Shown: positions 9,072 to 16,451, counted from the first letter of the stretch. The stretch is 25,721 nucleotides of DNA from Hebobacterum sp964559435 (GCA_964559435.1 CAZLHI010000043.1:1-25721); one strand, 5' to 3'. Translations and numbers: made by a program. Notes: generated by a model not told the origin, from the sequence alone.

Positions 9072-9170
9072 CGTTTGAGCTCGCGACACGTCCCGTGCGC
9101 CCGGTCTCGAAAGGTGATGCCTCGCCCTGCTTCGAAGAACCTCCGGCGATCGACCCGTGGGAGGGTGAGT

Positions 9171-10580
9171 ATGAGCTTCCTTTCGTCCGCCCAGATCGCG
9201 CAGATACACACTGCCACTCTGAATCTGCTTGAGTCCATCGGCGTCAAGATCGACCACCCCGATGTCTTCGGAAAGCTGTGCGAGGCGGGAGCCAACGGGG
9301 ACAGGGACGGCATTACGGTTCGCATTCCACGTTCTTTGATCACCGAGTCCATTGAGGCCGCTCCCCGCAACATCACGCTGGCCGATCGTCGGGGAGGCCT
9401 AACGGAGGTCGGCGCCGACGGCGGCACGGTTTTCTGGGCCGGGAACGCTCTCTGTATCATCCGCGGCCAGGAGCGCAAGGAGATAGCGGCGGCCGACCTT
9501 GCCGAGTTTACGCGGGTGCTCGATTCCCTCGACAACGTCCACGCCGTTGTGGGCACGAGCATCAGCGACTATCCGCCACAGGTGCGGGACTTCGTCGGCT
9601 TCCGCATCCTCGCCGAGAACTCAACGAAGCACCTTCGGCCGGTCATCTTCTCTTCAGACGGCCCGCTGGCCATCATCGAGATGGCGGAAGTGCTAAATGA
9701 CGGCGTGCCTCTGGCGGACCGCCCGATCGTAAGTTTTGGATACTCGATTGTCAGTCCGTTCCACTGGGGGCGCTCGGCTCTGGACTTGTTTCTCTCGACC
9801 TCCGGCCGCGGCCTGCCGATGATGGTCAACGCCGAGCCTCTCGCCGGGGGAACTGCACCCGCGACGCTGGCCGGCGCGCTCACTCAGGCGAACGCGGAGG
9901 CCCTTTCGGGCATTGTCATCCTCCAGGTGCTGGAGCCGGGCCGCCCATGCGTCTTCAATCTGGGGTTCTCCCACATGCTCGATATGCGTTCCGCTCGCGC
10001 CACGAGCGGCCAGATCCAGGATGGTTTAATGGCTGCAGCGGGCGCGGAGATCGCACGTTACCACGGTCTCCCGTCGGCCTCCTGGATCAGCAGCGACAAC
10101 TTCTCCTGTGACGAGCAGTCCGTGCTGGAGAAAGCGACCACGGGAATGCTCCACGCGCTGGCAGGCGTCAACATCATCTGGGGAATCGGCCAGTTGGAGA
10201 CGGAGGTCTCGCTGTCGCCGGAGCAAGCCGTCATAGACAACGAGCTTGCGGGCATAGTGCTGCGAGCCCAGCGCGGGATAGAAGTGACACCCGAGACCAT
10301 TGCGGAAAGCGTGATTCGGGAGTGCGCAGGCACAGGCGACTTCCTCACGCATGATCACACGCTGGCCCACTTCCGCGAGGAGCATGCCGAGAGTACTCTC
10401 GCTGGACCACAGCGCCGCGGGGACTGGGTCTCAGCCGGGTCACCCACGCTCGGACAGCGCGCGGCCCAGCGCGTCCAGGAGATTCTCTCCAAGCCGTCTG
10501 AGTCGTGCGTAAGCGAGGAGCAGTCCGGACGCCTGCGCGAGATCGAAGAGAAGTGGATTCGCAAGCTCGCGCCACCATAG
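9171..10580 (+). CDS. Trimethylamine methyltransferase (MttB) superfamily corrinoid-protein methyltransferase, non-pyrrolysine
   Basis: 469 residues from ATG at 9171, chosen because GGGAGGGTGAG lies just upstream; the reading frame also extends further upstream without one. The whole length matches the MttB/COG5598 family: N-terminal ALNLLESIGVKIDHP-like segment (TLNLLESIGVKIDHPDVF), GGTVFWAGNA, a barrel with MMVNAEPLAGGTAPATLAGA, and NELAGIVLRAQRGIEVTPE near the end. There is no in-frame amber codon inside the gene, so it is not the pyrrolysine enzyme. Characterised non-Pyl relatives demethylate quaternary amines (glycine betaine, proline betaine, carnitine) onto a cognate corrinoid protein. 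No corrinoid protein, reductive activator or transporter is adjacent, so substrate and partner are unknown. It is divergent from the radical SAM cluster and ends with TAG. Confidence 0.88.
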   Translation: MSFLSSAQIAQIHTATLNLLESIGVKIDHPDVFGKLCEAGANGDRDGITVRIPRSLITESIEAAPRNITLADRRGGLTEVGADGGTVFWAGNALCIIRGQERKEIAAADLAEFTRVLDSLDNVHAVVGTSISDYPPQVRDFVGFRILAENSTKHLRPVIFSSDGPLAIIEMAEVLNDGVPLADRPIVSFGYSIVSPFHWGRSALDLFLSTSGRGLPMMVNAEPLAGGTAPATLAGALTQANAEALSGIVILQVLEPGRPCVFNLGFSHMLDMRSARATSGQIQDGLMAAAGAEIARYHGLPSASWISSDNFSCDEQSVLEKATTGMLHALAGVNIIWGIGQLETEVSLSPEQAVIDNELAGIVLRAQRGIEVTPETIAESVIRECAGTGDFLTHDHTLAHFREEHAESTLAGPQRRGDWVSAGSPTLGQRAAQRVQEILSKPSESCVSEEQSGRLREIEEKWIRKLAPP

Positions 10581-10606
10581 CGTGCCCCACCTGGCGGCAA
10601 CCCGTG

Positions 10607-10636
10607 TTGCGAGACCCGGCCCCACTGTGGTAAGAT
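10607..10636 (+). promoter_or_regulatory. Possible promoter for tRNA-Asn
   Basis: TTGCGA (10607-10612) and TAAGAT (10631-10636) are 18 bp apart and end 14 bases before the mature tRNA 5' end. Each hexamer matches consensus at four of six positions. A small hairpin (GCAAC/GTTGC, 10597-10610) overlaps the -35 and could mark the end of the preceding transcript. Confidence 0.4.
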
Positions 10637-10650
10637 ACGATCTCGAGCGC

Positions 10651-10726
10651 TCCGCGGTAGCTCAATTGGCAGAGCGGGTGGCTGTTAACCACTAGGTTGC
10701 AGGTTCGAGTCCTGCCCGCGGAGCCA
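10651..10726 (+). tRNA. tRNA-Asn (anticodon GTT)
   Basis: A complete cloverleaf can be drawn. The acceptor stem TCCGCGG (10651-10657) pairs with CCGCGGA (10716-10722), discriminator G at 10723, and CCA is encoded at 10724-10726. The D-arm contains AGCTCAATTGGCAGAGC. The anticodon loop is CTGTTAA with GTT in the centre, and the T-arm is GCAGG-TTCGAGT-CCTGC. It reads asparagine codons AAC/AAU. tRNA genes are common phage and island integration sites; the next gene is of unknown function and has an IS element at its end, but no integrase is present. Confidence 0.97.
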
Positions 10727-11167
10727 CTCCTTCAGACTACTGAAATCGCTACCCCACTCGTTAACGCCCGCATCCCTCACGACTGTCATTCGCGTCGGGC
10801 ACGAATCAGCCAGCCTGTAGGCCATCTTCGAGCCTTCCGCGAAATCCACCCGGCCTCTCTGTTCCGATCTGAGAACCCGGGGCCCCGAACGCAACCCCCT
10901 GGGTTACACCGGACCCCCAGACTTCGGCCTCTCAAACTCTCGAATTCTCAGTTTAACAGGGGGTGTCTAGTTAACAGCTCTCACGGGGTGCGGGCCCTGG
11001 CTGTTAACTAGCGCGCGGATCTGCCGTGCCCGTATTTCGAGACAGGGAGAGGGCAGGGGCAGACTCCGAGAAAAGCTTCCGCAAGATTGTTGGATACTGG
11101 GATCTGTGCATGCTCAAAGCTGTCTTGGACACGGGCGAAACGACAAGGGAGAAGCCGGCATCCACCG
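10727..11167 (+). other. Non-coding stretch after tRNA-Asn, with inverted repeats
   Basis: I find no credible gene here; the open frames that cross it start inside the tRNA or lie antisense to it. It does hold structure. There is a 5-bp hairpin just after the tRNA (10731-10744). An imperfect 9-bp pair (10874-10882 with 10897-10905, 8 of 9 matching) follows. A perfect 12-bp inverted repeat, CTAGTTAACAGC (10967-10978) and GCTGTTAACTAG (11000-11011), has a 21-base loop. The last repeat contains GGCTGTTAAC, which also occurs in the tRNA anticodon arm. Confidence 0.5.
10967..11011. repeat. Perfect 12-bp inverted repeat sharing sequence with the tRNA-Asn anticodon arm
   Basis: The arms 10967-10978 and 11000-11011 are exact reverse complements separated by 21 bases. 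The right arm with its preceding base, GGCTGTTAACTAG, resembles the tRNA segment GGCTGTTAACCACTAG (10680-10695) apart from a 3-base deletion. It could be a regulator site, part of a structured RNA, or a decayed attachment site; nothing decides between these. Confidence 0.55.
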
Positions 11168-11196
11168 TTGACAAGCAAGGTCTTGGAGCATAACAT
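11168..11196 (+). promoter_or_regulatory. Strong sigma70-type promoter for the unknown secreted protein
   Basis: A perfect -35, TTGACA (11168-11173), is followed after exactly 17 bp by TAACAT (11191-11196, four of six). The predicted start near 11203 gives a leader of about 110 nt before the ATG at 11316. This is the best promoter match I found in the window. Confidence 0.6.
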
Positions 11197-11315
11197 GCCA
11201 GCGGGATTGCTCCCGAACCTTACGCCAAGAACGCGACATAGTCAGGCCGGGCGGGCCCGGCCATGGATTGCTTCACAGTCTGAACCGAGAATGGTACTGG
11301 CCTGGGAGACGAGGT

Positions 11316-13187
11316 ATGGTAGTGATAAGGGCTGTCCTCTTCATTCTGATCTTCTACAATCTCCCGCCACATGGGCCACCGCCTCGTGTAGGGATGTACT
11401 GGGAATACGGGGCTGGCGCGGACAGGGCTCGCATCGAGTGCCGCTCAGTCACCGCGTCGCCGACGGGAGAGATTCTAGATCTCGTCGTCTCGACAGATGA
11501 TGAAGACATCTGGATGCTGAGGGTTCGCTGCTTGCCCGACCGTTCCGGAATCGAGTGGCTTGGGCTGCAGGATGCCGCCCATGAGCGCGAGCATGGCTAC
11601 CAAGGCAATGTTGCCTTCCCGGCACTCCGAAGTGGGGAGGCTTGGAGCCTACCACGCTGGGGCCAGTTCCCGATCTCATCGGTGGTGCGCGGCCACCGTG
11701 TATCCGTCCCGGCCGGGCAGTTTGCCAATTGCACTCGGGTAGACGTAGGCCCAGGCCCCGATCTGTCGCTATGGATTGCACCCGGTGTCGGAGTGGTGCG
11801 TTGGGAGGATCCGACCGAGCCGCTTCTGCCACCGGTAGTGCTCTCACAGTTTCAGCTTCGCGGCTTGCCCGGTCGCGCACCCACAGACGTGTCGGCTGGC
11901 ATAAGCCTATCATGCCTAGAAGGCACAGCGTACGTGGACTCAGCGGGATCAGTGACCACAGCTGATCCCACCTCATCGGTCAGGCTCGGCCAGAGCGCAC
12001 TGCTTAGCCAAGAGTCATGGGCGGAATACACCTTCCGCGTGGATCCGGCCAGTGATGTGAGGGGACTGGCTCTCGGCCTACTGGGCGAGCAAACCGGGCG
12101 GGGTGACGGTGTGGACTCGTATGCCTTCAACCGCGTAGCTTCGCAGTTCGAAAAGGTCAGCTGGCAGCCACACAGCAAAGGCTGGGACTGGAACAATGTG
12201 TCCCTGGAATGTATGCAGGCAGATGGCACGGTTCGCATAAGAGTCGTGGGTGTTTGGCCGGATGACTACCGGCTGCACAAGGTCTGCCTGGCCGTGACTC
12301 GCACCTTTGCAGGGCGTCTGCCCGACGCGCCCGCCGACTTCGACATCGTCAGCGACATCTCACACGAGCTTGTGTTTCGCGGAAGGCGCTACTACGCGAT
12401 TCGCCTCTTGAATCATACCGCACCCGTGAGCGACGAAGGAACGCTCTACGACCTCAGCCGCCGACGGACTTGGCTGATACTGGACAGGAGCGGAAACGTG
12501 GAGGAGGAGCCGGATACGTACCGCAGGGTAGCCGCCGCAGCCGAGACAATTGAGTGGCTTCTCGGTCCATCCACAGAGCAACTGTATCGCGAGTGTGAGC
12601 AAATCAAAGAGCTGACCTCTCTCAGTATCACCATGGACGCCGTCGAATCGGTTGGCACAGGCGCAGCGGCCGTGTTGGGCGCCGTCGCTGCGGGCGGCAC
12701 CGGGCTTCCCGAGGAAGCGGTCACCCGAGTCTCCCGAGAGACGGGGGCCAGCGTAATCGAAGCGCTGTCTAGACAGCTTGCCGAGCAGATCGGCCGCGAA
12801 TCGGTGAATCGCCTTGCCAGAGAACAGGTCCTCACGAGAGGAGCTGTGAAGAACGCTTTCCGGGGCTTGGCGCTGGCGCAAGTAGCAGTAGCCGAAGAGG
12901 CCGCGCAAACAGCGGACGGCCTCATTGGCGGCACGTGGGACGTAGACGAACTCCTGGCTTTCCGCAAAGCAGCACTAGACGCCGAGACATCGGCTTCCGA
13001 CTATCTCTACGGCTTGGCTGGCTTCTACGAGGCAGGTGCAGCGCTATATGTGTGGGATGTGGTTCGGGCCTTCGGCGAAGGGGTGGACCCGGGCCCTTTG
13101 AGCATGCTAGTGAACCAGACACTAAAGAGTCTCTTGCATTATAGTTATAGCTCTGGGAACAGACCGGAATGTTTCAGGAAGGCGTAA
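11316..13187 (+). CDS. Unknown large exported protein, 3' end altered by IS insertion
   Basis: I do not recognise the family. The start is ATG at 11316, with GGGAG seven bases upstream, giving 623 residues as read. A short hydrophobic N-terminal segment (VVIRAVLFILIFYNL, residues 2-16) suggests a signal peptide or membrane anchor. The first about 180 residues look like a beta-rich domain ending in VPAGQFANCTRVDV and LWIAPGVGVVRWED. That pattern recalls uncharacterised periplasmic proteins with a 'conversion by natural processing / apparent lipocalin-like' strand ending in a W-x-APGVG turn; I claim no homology. A second beta-rich segment (about 190-350) is followed by an Ala/Glu-rich, helical C-terminal half (about 400-600). 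The native protein probably ended at His608: removing the IS restores a TAA directly after it, and the last 15 residues are encoded by IS sequence. It is transcribed alone and converges on dapB. Confidence 0.7.
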   Translation: MVVIRAVLFILIFYNLPPHGPPPRVGMYWEYGAGADRARIECRSVTASPTGEILDLVVSTDDEDIWMLRVRCLPDRSGIEWLGLQDAAHEREHGYQGNVAFPALRSGEAWSLPRWGQFPISSVVRGHRVSVPAGQFANCTRVDVGPGPDLSLWIAPGVGVVRWEDPTEPLLPPVVLSQFQLRGLPGRAPTDVSAGISLSCLEGTAYVDSAGSVTTADPTSSVRLGQSALLSQESWAEYTFRVDPASDVRGLALGLLGEQTGRGDGVDSYAFNRVASQFEKVSWQPHSKGWDWNNVSLECMQADGTVRIRVVGVWPDDYRLHKVCLAVTRTFAGRLPDAPADFDIVSDISHELVFRGRRYYAIRLLNHTAPVSDEGTLYDLSRRRTWLILDRSGNVEEEPDTYRRVAAAAETIEWLLGPSTEQLYRECEQIKELTSLSITMDAVESVGTGAAAVLGAVAAGGTGLPEEAVTRVSRETGASVIEALSRQLAEQIGRESVNRLAREQVLTRGAVKNAFRGLALAQVAVAEEAAQTADGLIGGTWDVDELLAFRKAALDAETSASDYLYGLAGFYEAGAALYVWDVVRAFGEGVDPGPLSMLVNQTLKSLLHYSYSSGNRPECFRKA

Positions 13188-13717
13188 CCGAGGCCGGGAT
13201 GTCGGCGAATGCGACCCACGCCGCGGTGGACGTGGGCAGCCAGTTCGTCCAGAGTTTCGGGGCAGAGGTTGGCCAGCTCCCGCGCCGAGAGGTTCGCCCA
13301 CATTGGCTCCACCGGGTTGAGTTCCGGCGCGTAGGCGGGGAGGCGCTCCACCTGCAACCAAGATCGCTGCGCCTGCAACTGGCGACGGGTGTGAGCGCTC
13401 CGATGTGCGGGCAAACCATCCCACAGCAGGATCACAGGACCACGGAAGTGTCGGGGGAGAGAGCGCAGCACTCTCACTACCCACTCGCTATCGACATTGC
13501 CCGGACCCAAGGAGAAGAGCACCCTGGCCGAGCCGGTACGGGGCGAGAAAGTCACCATCCCGATCGCCGAGAGCCGCTTCCAGTTGAACGGCTGCTTCAG
13601 GACCGGCGTCTGGCCCTTCTTGGACCAGGTGCGCCTGACACTGGGCCGCTGGGAGAAGCCAGCCTCGTCCCAGAAAACCAGCGTGGCACCGGTTTTCAGC
13701 GCCCCCTTTTGATCTGG
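13145..13717 (-). CDS. IS630 transposase, C-terminal DDE catalytic part (frame 2)
   Basis: About 190 residues in the -1 frame relative to the N-terminal part. All three expected acidic positions are visible: Asp in LVFWDEAGFS, Asp in VILLWDGLPAHRS, and Glu in YAPELNPVEPMW. The join with the first part falls at a run of four A and five G on the coding strand (13702-13710). Adding one G there gives a continuous WPQIKRGALKTGATLVFWDE. So the element may be inactivated by a 1-base deletion, may use programmed -1 frameshifting or transcriptional slippage, or may carry a homopolymer sequencing error. The frame itself is open back to 14206 but its N-terminal part is not transposase-like. The stop TAA overlaps the left terminal repeat. 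Confidence 0.85.
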   Translation of the reverse strand, partial: PDQKGALKTGATLVFWDEAGFSQRPSVRRTWSKKGQTPVLKQPFNWKRLSAIGMVTFSPRTGSARVLFSLGPGNVDSEWVVRVLRSLPRHFRGPVILLWDGLPAHRSAHTRRQLQAQRSWLQVERLPAYAPELNPVEPMWANLSARELANLCPETLDELAAHVHRGVGRIRRHPGLGYAFLKHSGLFPEL

Positions 13718-14184
13718 GGCCAGCGCTTCTTGACCCACACCCGGATCGCTTCTTCGTCGCGTTCGATGGCGCGTTTGGCTGGTTTCTGGCAGGTCCATCC
13801 CAGCTTGCGCAGCAGGAGCCAGACATGGCTTTCGTGATAGCGCACCCGAAACCGGTCCCAGATCAGCTTCCGCACCCGGGGCGCCGTCCACAGCTCCGTC
13901 GCATACCCGGCCGCAACTGGCCCCGCCAGCAACGCCTCTTCCAACTGCTGCAGTTGTTCTGGCGAGAGCCGGGACTTCTGGCCAGGGGAGGCTTTCCGTT
14001 TCAGCCCTCTCTCGCCCTGCTCTCGCCACACCTGGTGCCAGCGATTCACGCTGGTGGGGGCGGCTCCCAGCCGCCGCGCTACCTCGGCTTGATGCACCCC
14101 GGCGGCAAACAGCTTCGCCGCCTCCAGGCGCCGCTGTTCCAGCGCCTCCAGATCCCGCGGTCCCTTCCACACTATGCGTTTCAT
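13696..14184 (-). CDS. IS630 transposase, N-terminal helix-turn-helix part (frame 1)
   Basis: 162 residues from ATG at 14184 (a TTG at 14193 is in frame). It contains the DNA-binding half of an IS630 transposase: LEAAKLFAAGVHQAEVARRL followed by NRWHQVWREQGERGL is a helix-turn-helix of the Homeodomain-like type. A second winged region follows (YATELWTAPRVRKLIWDRF, YHESHVWLLLRKLGW). It ends at TGA 13696-13698, soon after WPQIKRGR, exactly where full-length relatives continue into the catalytic domain. The continuation lies in another frame, so on its own this product could bind DNA but not transpose. Confidence 0.85.
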   Translation of the reverse strand: MKRIVWKGPRDLEALEQRRLEAAKLFAAGVHQAEVARRLGAAPTSVNRWHQVWREQGERGLKRKASPGQKSRLSPEQLQQLEEALLAGPVAAGYATELWTAPRVRKLIWDRFRVRYHESHVWLLLRKLGWTCQKPAKRAIERDEEAIRVWVKKRWPQIKRGR

Positions 14185-14302
14185 GCATGGCAAATACCAT
14201 GTCCACAGCCGATATACCTATAAAACAAGAGATTCTCTAAGTGAGCTCGCCGTCTCCCGGGCAACTGTGGTGATCCCTGCCGCCGGCCCTTCAACTCCGC
14301 TT

Positions 14303-15094
14303 CTAGAGAATCCTCTCGAGCCCCACCACCAGACCCCGCAGACCTCGCACCTTTCGGATGGCCAAGAGCACCCCGGGCATGAACGACTCCCGGCTCGTGG
14401 AGTCGTGCCTGATGGTGAGCGTCTCTCCTTCCCCGCCAAACACGACCTGCTGATGGGCCACCAGTCCCGGCAGCCGCACGCTGTGGATGTGGATGGCACC
14501 CTCCGCCTGGCCGCGAGACGCGCGCCCGTCGGTGGACTCGCGCCCAGCGAATCTGCTGCCGGATACACTGCTCATCAGCTCAGCCGTCCGCAGAGCTGTG
14601 CCCGAAGGAGCATCCACCTTCCCGGCATGATGGAGCTCGACGATCTCGGCCGCAGAGAAATGGCGCGCCGCCTGGGCCGCGAACTGCATCATCAGCACCG
14701 CGCCGACCGCGAAGTTAGGAGCCACGAAGACGGGCCGTCGTCGCTCCTCACAGAGAGAGGCCAGCTCGGACAAGTTCTCCTCCGTCAACCCCGACGCGCC
14801 GACGACGCAAGCCACGCCGGCTCGCAGGGCCGTCCTCACGTTTCCCATCACCGCGTCCGGCAGCGTGAAGTCGACTGCCACCTCGGGGGACGACTCAGCG
14901 ATACTGTCGTTCAGTGAGTCGCTAATGACGACTGAAGTCGGCCCAATGCCCGCGACTCGACCGGCATCCTCCCCCACCCTGTTCCTGTCCACCGCCCCGA
15001 CGAGCTTCATGTCTGCCTGCCCCGCGACAGCCCGAACGACCTGGCGACCCATCCGGCCACTGGCTCCTATCACGAGCACCTGAATCTCACTCAT
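14303..15094 (-). CDS. dapB: 4-hydroxy-tetrahydrodipicolinate reductase
   Basis: 263 residues from ATG at 15094, with GGAGGG about 7 bases upstream. It reduces 4-hydroxy-tetrahydrodipicolinate to tetrahydrodipicolinate with NAD(P)H, in the diaminopimelate/lysine pathway that feeds peptidoglycan. The dinucleotide-binding loop is GASGRMG (10-16). The catalytic and substrate-binding segment is ELHHAGKVDAPSGTA (153-167) with the His pair H155-H156 and K159. The length is normal for the family. The start overlaps the end of the M16 peptidase gene by 8 bp. It is the last gene of the operon and converges on the unknown secreted-protein gene across the IS element. No other dap gene is in the window. 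Confidence 0.96.
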   Translation of the reverse strand: MSEIQVLVIGASGRMGRQVVRAVAGQADMKLVGAVDRNRVGEDAGRVAGIGPTSVVISDSLNDSIAESSPEVAVDFTLPDAVMGNVRTALRAGVACVVGASGLTEENLSELASLCEERRRPVFVAPNFAVGAVLMMQFAAQAARHFSAAEIVELHHAGKVDAPSGTALRTAELMSSVSGSRFAGRESTDGRASRGQAEGAIHIHSVRLPGLVAHQQVVFGGEGETLTIRHDSTSRESFMPGVLLAIRKVRGLRGLVVGLERIL

Positions 15095-16364
15095 CTCGCC
15101 CTCCCTCCCCCTCGAACGGCCCGATGGCCACCAGTGCTCTCTCCTCCGCTCCCAGCATCTGCCGCGCTAGGTCGTGCACCTCTTCGGGGCTGGCACGGTC
15201 CACCCCTGCGGCTATCTCCTCGAAGGGCAAGACGCGCCCCCAGTAGATCTCCGACAGAGCAATGTGCTGCGCTCGAAAGCTGGTGTTCTCAGAAGCGAGC
15301 GCGAGCGCCACCCGCAACTGAACCTTCGCGCGCGTTACCTCCTCATCGCAAGGACCATCCGCGTGCAGTCGCGCCGTCTCGCGCTCGATGAGGTCCACCA
15401 CAGTCTGGAAGTTCTCCGGGGATGTGCCCGCTGCTATGACAAACAGCCCGGCATCCGCGTATGCCTGGAGATAGGACCCGATGCTGTAGGCCAACCCACG
15501 GTTCTCCCTGATCTCACGGAACAGGCGCGAGCTGTTTCCCCCTCCAAGCAGGGTATCGAAGACCGCAAACGTGTGTCGCCTTTCGTCCCTCCTGGCGATT
15601 CCGGGCGACACCAGGCAGAAATGCACTTGCTCGCCAGGCCTGGAGGTGATGCGGCCTTCGGGGTGGAACGCGGGAGGCTTCTCCTCCGCCTGCTCGGCGA
15701 CCGGCCTCAGGTGAGCAGTGTGCTTCTCGGTTAGTGCAGCGACTCGGTCATGATCTACCAGACCTGCGGCGCTTAAGATGAGCCGCTCCGGAGCATGCAT
15801 CTGCTGGGTCAAATGCCTATGCAGAGAGGCGGCCTCGATTCCCCCGACGCTTTCCTCGCTCCCCATCAGAGGGCGGCCGAGGGAATGATCGGGCCAGGCC
15901 GTTTGAGGCACGAGTTCGTGCACCCAGTCTTCGGCCGCGTCTCGCATATGGGCGATTTCCTGGAGCACGACTTCTCTCTCGCGAGCGACGTCCTCCTCCG
16001 CGCATTTCGAATGGAGGAGAAGATCGAAGAGAAGCTCCAGGCTTGCCTCGGCGTGCTCGCCGGAGGTGCGCGCATAGAGGTGCATCTCCTCGCGGTCGGT
16101 CACGCCGTTTAGGTAGCCGCCGACGTTGTCGATGGCCTCTCCGATCTGCAGGGCCGTCCGCGTGGCCGTCCCCTTGAACAGCATGTGCTCTACGAAGTGA
16201 GTGATGCCTTCGCAGCCAACCGGATCACGGCGCGAGCCCGAGATCGTCCACAGCCCCAGTGATGCTGAATCGACGTGGTCGAGCCGCTCCGTAAGGACCC
16301 TCACGCCGTTCGGAAGCACGCTCTTTCGGGCAAACGGACCGCGGCCGTCGCAGCGCTGGCTCAT
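15087..16364 (-). CDS. M16 family zinc metallopeptidase (pitrilysin / mitochondrial processing peptidase-like)
   Basis: 425 residues from ATG at 16364. The inverted zinc motif H56-F-V-E59-H60 is intact inside THFVEHMLFKGT, and the downstream glutamate ligand region EREVVLQEIAHMRD is present. The C-terminal M16 half has the GGGNSSRLFREIRENRGLAYSIGS segment (about residues 273-296). The length of about 420 residues is that of the single-unit bacterial enzymes found next to pnp in many genomes (ymxG/mlpA position in Bacillus). Such proteins degrade peptides or act on envelope proteins; no signal peptide is seen, so a cytoplasmic location is likely. It lies 87 bp after pnp and overlaps dapB. The Shine-Dalgarno is weak. 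Confidence 0.93.
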   Translation of the reverse strand: MSQRCDGRGPFARKSVLPNGVRVLTERLDHVDSASLGLWTISGSRRDPVGCEGITHFVEHMLFKGTATRTALQIGEAIDNVGGYLNGVTDREEMHLYARTSGEHAEASLELLFDLLLHSKCAEEDVAREREVVLQEIAHMRDAAEDWVHELVPQTAWPDHSLGRPLMGSEESVGGIEAASLHRHLTQQMHAPERLILSAAGLVDHDRVAALTEKHTAHLRPVAEQAEEKPPAFHPEGRITSRPGEQVHFCLVSPGIARRDERRHTFAVFDTLLGGGNSSRLFREIRENRGLAYSIGSYLQAYADAGLFVIAAGTSPENFQTVVDLIERETARLHADGPCDEEVTRAKVQLRVALALASENTSFRAQHIALSEIYWGRVLPFEEIAAGVDRASPEEVHDLARQMLGAEERALVAIGPFEGEGGRDE

Positions 16365-16451
16365 ACGAGGGGTTGGCCTCCGCGGAAGAAGATGTCCGAG
16401 TGCTTGTGCCTGCCGCCAACCATGCCTTGACTGTCTGTACGTCTTCTGCCT

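Larger units (their letters stand above)
13142..14220 (-). mobile_element. IS630-family insertion sequence (about 1079 bp)
   Basis: The element is bounded on both sides by TA (13140-13141 and 14221-14222), the target duplication of IS630/Tc1-mariner elements. The ends form imperfect terminal inverted repeats: the left begins TAGTTATAGC and the reverse-complemented right begins TAGGTATATC, 8 of 10 matching, with weaker similarity for another ten bases. Inside is one transposase in two frames on the minus strand. The size is typical for the family. It interrupts the end of the unknown secreted-protein gene. Confidence 0.9.
13124..14238. repeat. Hairpin arms split by the IS element (13124-13136 and 14226-14238)
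   Basis: The left arm (13124-13136, AAAGAGTCTCTTG) and right arm (14226-14238, CAAGAGATTCTCT) are complementary at 11 of 13 positions, plus one G-T wobble. If the IS and one TA are removed they form a stem with an 8-base loop whose middle holds the TA target and the stop codon TAA. The position between two convergent genes suggests a former bidirectional terminator or transcript-end hairpin, though no long T-run follows. Confidence 0.6.

Noticed and set aside
9044..9072. TTGACT as a -35 for the MttB-family gene
   Set aside because: No -10-like hexamer occurs at 15-19 bp; the downstream sequence is a GC-rich hairpin.
10578..10580. TAG at the end of the MttB-family gene as a pyrrolysine codon
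   Set aside because: Pyrrolysine in MttB lies in the middle of the protein; this TAG comes after the complete family length.
10685..11011. Small open frames overlapping tRNA-Asn on both strands
   Set aside because: They are translations of the tRNA itself; the minus-strand one ends in RGQDSNLQPSG, the well-known spurious peptide antisense to tRNA genes.
14185..14206. ATG at 14206 as the start of one 353-residue transposase
   Set aside because: The N-terminal 160 residues in that frame are low-complexity Gly/Ala/Arg with no helix-turn-helix; the real N-terminus is in the frame starting at 14184.
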